Of a stretch of DNA of 64,000 nucleotides, positions 60,663 to 64,000 are shown piece by piece. The notes below the pieces were generated by a model that worked only from the letters and a program-made list of their open reading frames with translations, did no database searches and was not told the origin of the DNA. This DNA is from Euclidia mi (taxonomy: Eukaryota; Arthropoda; Insecta; Lepidoptera; Erebidae), in NCBI GenBank assembly GCA_944739405.2, contig OX123187.2:38730394-38794393 (forward strand). Reading direction: 5' to 3'. How positions within the stretch are numbered: position 1 is the stretch's first letter; each line of letters starts with the position of its first letter. Both the position numbers and the translations under genes were made by a program.

Positions 60663-61589
60663 GGGCAATTTAAAATGGCTGCCATTTGGGTTGTACTCCA
60701 GAATATAATCGATATCGATATGGAGCCGGTCAGAGGAAAATAATACATTTTTGTAGTAAGTTACTTTAGTTAGTTTAAATCTTTTGCCAGATTAGTTTAT
60801 TTCATAATGCAAATGTGGGCGAACATGGCAAAGCGAAAGACAACCCTTATATCAAACATGTAACAAAATATTCTCTGGTAGCCAATATCGATACTGTGTC
60901 GCTGAGAAAGTACCGGACATTAATGGCACCATACATATGGTAATGAAACACACAGCCTGAAGCACTGATACATCTGGTTTTTAGACATATTTATGCACAA
61001 AAACAAAATTATTATGTTCGATATACAACGATTTCACAGCAGATGTACCACAAACCTTGGCAAAAAATATGGCGACAGCAGTGGCACGAATGACATTTCT
61101 AATAAAATATCATCATGATTAACTTATTCAGTAAACTAGGGCTATCTCTTTTTTCTGACAGAGATATCCCTAAGACAAAACGAGATGACACTATGTTTGG
61201 TGGCTTTATTTTTTATTAAATACTTATGTGTATAAAAAAAAAGGTGAAATGTGGGTGTAATATTACACCTCTGCCTACCCATCCGGGGTACAGGCGGAAG
61301 TCTATAAAAATAAAAAATATAACAATATATGTGTATAAGGTAATTTTTCAATATGTACTATTTGCCCTCTCCATGTATATTCCTTACTCAATGGTCAAAA
61401 TTCACGTGGTGCGTGGTGCGCGCGACGTAAACAGATAATCCGTCAGTACGCTCGACGTACTAACGGATCTTCGGTCAGGTGTGAAAGGTTGAACGTTTTT
61501 CTATACATTTGTATGTATTGGCGTTTCGCGACGGATAAAACGCGACGGATCTTCCGTCAGATATGTTCCGCCCCTTAAACACAAAGTAT

Positions 61590-61985
61590 GCAGGTAATGC
61601 ATGTATGTAGACATGCACTTGCACGTCACAACCCTCACTATCGTTCCGAATGGCGATATTTTGAGAGTAACACCATCTATCGGCAAGAGGGAGAATTAGA
61701 GTAGAAGAGGAAAATTACTCAATGCCGCTGCTATTCCTAGTCGGGACGTTCGACATTGGTTTGGATAGATCGAGAATGTTCCGGAATACACTAGAATAGA
61801 GTAGAGACGTTATCTGGTCGGTATAAAAAGGGCCTTCGTGCGCGTCGATAGACAGTTCAGTTGAATAAGCGGAGCGATAAACAAAGCGAAGGGATACGAT
61901 TCGGATTTCGTCGTCGTGTGCTTCGTAGTGTGGAATTAAGTTCTTGTTGTAAAATAAAGTAGTTTTAGTGGCATAGTGACTTTAA
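61590..61985 (+). promoter_or_regulatory. Ty3/gypsy 5' LTR, probable, with core promoter
   Basis: TATAAAA at 61822 is followed 35 bases later by TCAGTT (61857), a typical arthropod initiator, and AATAAA at about 61952. This TATA-Inr-poly(A) order directly upstream of a gag frame is what an LTR with U3-R-U5 looks like. The outer LTR borders and the primer-binding site could not be fixed. Confidence 0.55.
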
Positions 61986-62049
61986 TTTATCGCCGAACCC
62001 CAGCTCGTAACCAATTTGTGTCAGAACAAAGGGATAAATTAAGCCAGTT

Positions 62050-63996
62050 ATGCCGAAAGAAGAAACTGAGGGAGTGCGTACCAGGAACCAGCCCCAGCAA
62101 GACCTGGACCAGAGACGCTTCGGAGACACTCCTTCTCGATCGTCTGGTGGAGCAAGTGACTCAGCGGCTGCAGTGGAGCCTGCAAGCGCAACTCACTCCG
62201 TGACGGTCCCCGACATCGCGGCTCTGGTGGTGTTCATGCAGGAGCAGGCTCGCCGACAAGAGGAGCACGCGCGCCGCCTAGAGGAACTGCTTCAGCGCGA
62301 CAAGGAAGAGCACGCCCGCACTCTGGAGGAACAGCAGGTGCTCATGAAGGACCTCAGAGCCACTGTGGGGAAGTACCTGAAAGCGGTCAAGGAGGAACTC
62401 CAGCAGCACAAGGCCCGTATCAGCGACGTGGAGAAGCTCGTACACGACCAGCTTAAGGCCGCGCGCACTTTGGACACGTCTTCGTACGAATTTTACTCGT
62501 GCGGACACGTACGAAGACATACGAACGATCCCGATATTCCAAGTACTATGGGAGTGCACAGACTGGGTGCGAGTAAGGCGGCGCGCACTTTGGACACGAA
62601 TTGGTATCGTACAGTATACGTACGATAGTGGTCGTACGAATTGAGTGCGCACAGTGTATCCGTTTTTATTAGTCAAATGAGCAGTGTTCTAGTGATATAG
62701 GATTTTTGAAGTCTGCTTTGGTTGGAGCGCGATGAATAATCTGTATCTTCACGACAATTCCCTTATCACTCGAAGACTGCGGTGGCGTCGTCGCTATCGT
62801 AGAACCGAATGGGTGCGTGAAATATATTTAAAAAGACGATTTTGGTGAATTTCATCATATAATGGTAGACTTATATCATCACTTATACAATCACTTTGGT
62901 CCCACAAACATTGATGTTCGTGAATCAGGTTAATTAACTTTTCTACATCCATTTCTTATGTTAAACGTACGAATGTGTTTTAAAATCCCAACAAGTTCGG
63001 ATTGTTTTCGGACGTCTGAACTACACATTCGTATACGCAGGACTAACTCGCATCCAGTCTGCGCGCTTCCATGTTACTTGGAATATCGGGATCGTTCGTA
63101 TGTGTTCGTACGTGTACGCACGTTTAAAATTCGTACGAAAACGTGTCCAAAGTGCGCGCGGCCTAAGTCGTGCGTATACGTACGTGTAGTTCAGACGTCC
63201 AAAAACAATCCGAACTTGTTGGGATTTTAAAACACATTTGTACGTTGTGCGTAGAACACTGCTCATTTGACTAATAAAAAAGTAAACAGTGTGCGCACTC
63301 AATTCGTACGACCACGATCGTACGTATACTGTACGATACGAATTCGTGTCCAAAGTGCGCGCGGCCTTAGACTCGCGTCGCGTATATAGAGAAGCGTGTA
63401 GACGACCACCACGAGACCTTTGTTGCGAAATTGGAGAAGAAATTGGCTCGCGTCTAACGAAGTGACATCCGCCGCTGTAGCGCCCTCACTTCGTGGGTTT
63501 AAGGTCCCACCATTCGATGGCTCGTGATCATGTTCAGCATACAAGATCCAGTTTGAGGCTGTGATGCGATCGAATGGGTGAACCAAAGAACAGGCCTTAA
63601 CCGCCTTGGGCCTTCGTGATCGGGCAGACGGTGTTGCGGGCACTCGGGCAAGACGTCTCCTACGAAAAGCTTCTAGAGGAGCTGGAGGCAAGATACGGTG
63701 ACGCGCATCTAGAACACGTGTATCGTGCTCAGCTGAAGGACAGGTCACAACGTACTGGAGAAACCCTGCAGCAGTGGGCTCTGGAGGTGGAAAAACTGGT
63801 TCGGAAGGCATATCAGTCCTCGCCAGCGCTGACTGACGGGCACCTCGTACAGGCGTTTACGGATGGGATCCGGGACCTGGAGGTAAGAGCAGCGGTAAGA
63901 CTTGGGCACTTTAGGAACCTGAAGGACGCCTTGGCCTTTGCTGTTTGTTTACTTGAAGTATCGACTATGTTTCCGACTGTTACGAGAACATTCTAG
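62050..63996 (+). pseudogene. Ty3/gypsy gag, interrupted by a nested element and stops
   Basis: The first part (62050-62455) encodes a Gln/Glu/Arg-rich coiled segment (MQEQARRQEEHARRLEELLQ, then KLVHDQL). It stops at the foldback insertion 62456-63367. Beyond it, KVPPFDGS and YKIQFEAVMRSNG appear at about 63500-63575 with in-frame stops. The retrotransposon-gag domain then runs in 63616-63990: LLEELEARYGDAHLEHVYRA, LKDRSQRTGETLQQWALEVE and LVQAFTDGIRDLEVRAAVRL. The gag ends in a stop at 63996. Pol is not in the window. Confidence 0.75.
62456..63367. mobile_element. nested foldback/MITE complex inside gag
   Basis: The outer ends AGGCCGCGCGCACTTTGGAC and its inverse are flanked by TA (62454-62455, 63368-63369). 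The same end motif occurs four times: 62456 and 62576 on +, and about 63163 and 63367 inverted. Segment 62456-62573 is an inverted copy of 63046-63163. Segment 62576-62691 pairs with 63252-63367. Segment 62974-63038 pairs with 63171-63236. No ORF of note. Confidence 0.75.
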
Positions 63997-64000
63997 GGGG

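Larger units (their letters stand above)
59609..61574. mobile_element. TTAA-flanked non-autonomous element 2, sharing a TTAA with element 1
   Basis: The ends GGGGCGGAACATATCTGACG (59609) and its inverse ending at 61574 extend for at least 32 bp as inverted repeats (through GAAGATCCGTCG). They are flanked by TTAA at 59605-59608 and 61575-61578. A degraded second copy of the end motif (ACACATCTGACGGAAAATGC) lies at about 59684. No transposase; a SINE is nested inside. Confidence 0.75.

Overview
This is a eukaryotic nuclear genome window, almost certainly from a moth or butterfly. It is AT-rich, and its genes are split by GT-AG introns. It is packed with repeats of lepidopteran type: tRNA-derived SINEs, degraded non-LTR retrotransposon tails, Ty3/gypsy pieces, many short inverted-repeat (MITE-like) elements, and several elements flanked by TTAA. 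No bacterial, CRISPR, rRNA or functional tRNA feature was seen.

Three conserved single-copy genes are supported. (1) A GRIP-domain golgin of the golgin-245/GOLGA4 type on + (16711-28013, 8 exons, about 1287 aa). (2) The ADP-forming beta subunit of mitochondrial succinyl-CoA ligase, SUCLA2, on + (32335-46063, 10 exons, 456 aa, apparently complete). (3) The 3' end of the AP-3 adaptor delta subunit gene (garnet/AP3D1) on - (53506-57967, three exons seen, rest beyond the window or not found). A fourth likely gene on + (about 48743-49210) encodes a small Lys/Gly/Cys-rich protein built of DPCA modules; its function is unknown.

Layout: 1-3660 holds a broken Ty3/gypsy element. 3661-16700 is intergenic and contains SINEs, MITEs and dead non-LTR fragments. 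16711-28013 is the golgin; its introns carry a Tc1 transposon and two MITEs. 28283-30127 holds a SINE and a TTAA element. 32335-46063 is SUCLA2; its introns carry a piggyBac-like remnant, a Transib-type transposon and a MITE. 47400-52400 holds the DPC-repeat gene and repeats. 53506-57967 is the end of the AP-3 delta gene. It includes a 20-copy tandem amplification of part of one exon with its splice donor. 58218-61578 holds two TTAA elements lying end to end on one shared TTAA. 61590-64000 is a Ty3/gypsy 5' end whose gag gene is interrupted by a nested foldback element.

The most striking object is the 3854-bp element at 40046-43899 in SUCLA2 intron 6. It has about 500-bp terminal inverted repeats that start with CACAGTG, the heptamer of V(D)J recombination signals. 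It has a 5-bp target duplication (CGCGG) and one uninterrupted 861-codon ORF. That ORF shows a RAG1/Transib-like catalytic layout (D424, D536, E753 with zinc ligands C552, C555, H727, H732). It looks like a young, possibly autonomous Transib element with unusually long terminal repeats and an unusual structured 5' coding region.
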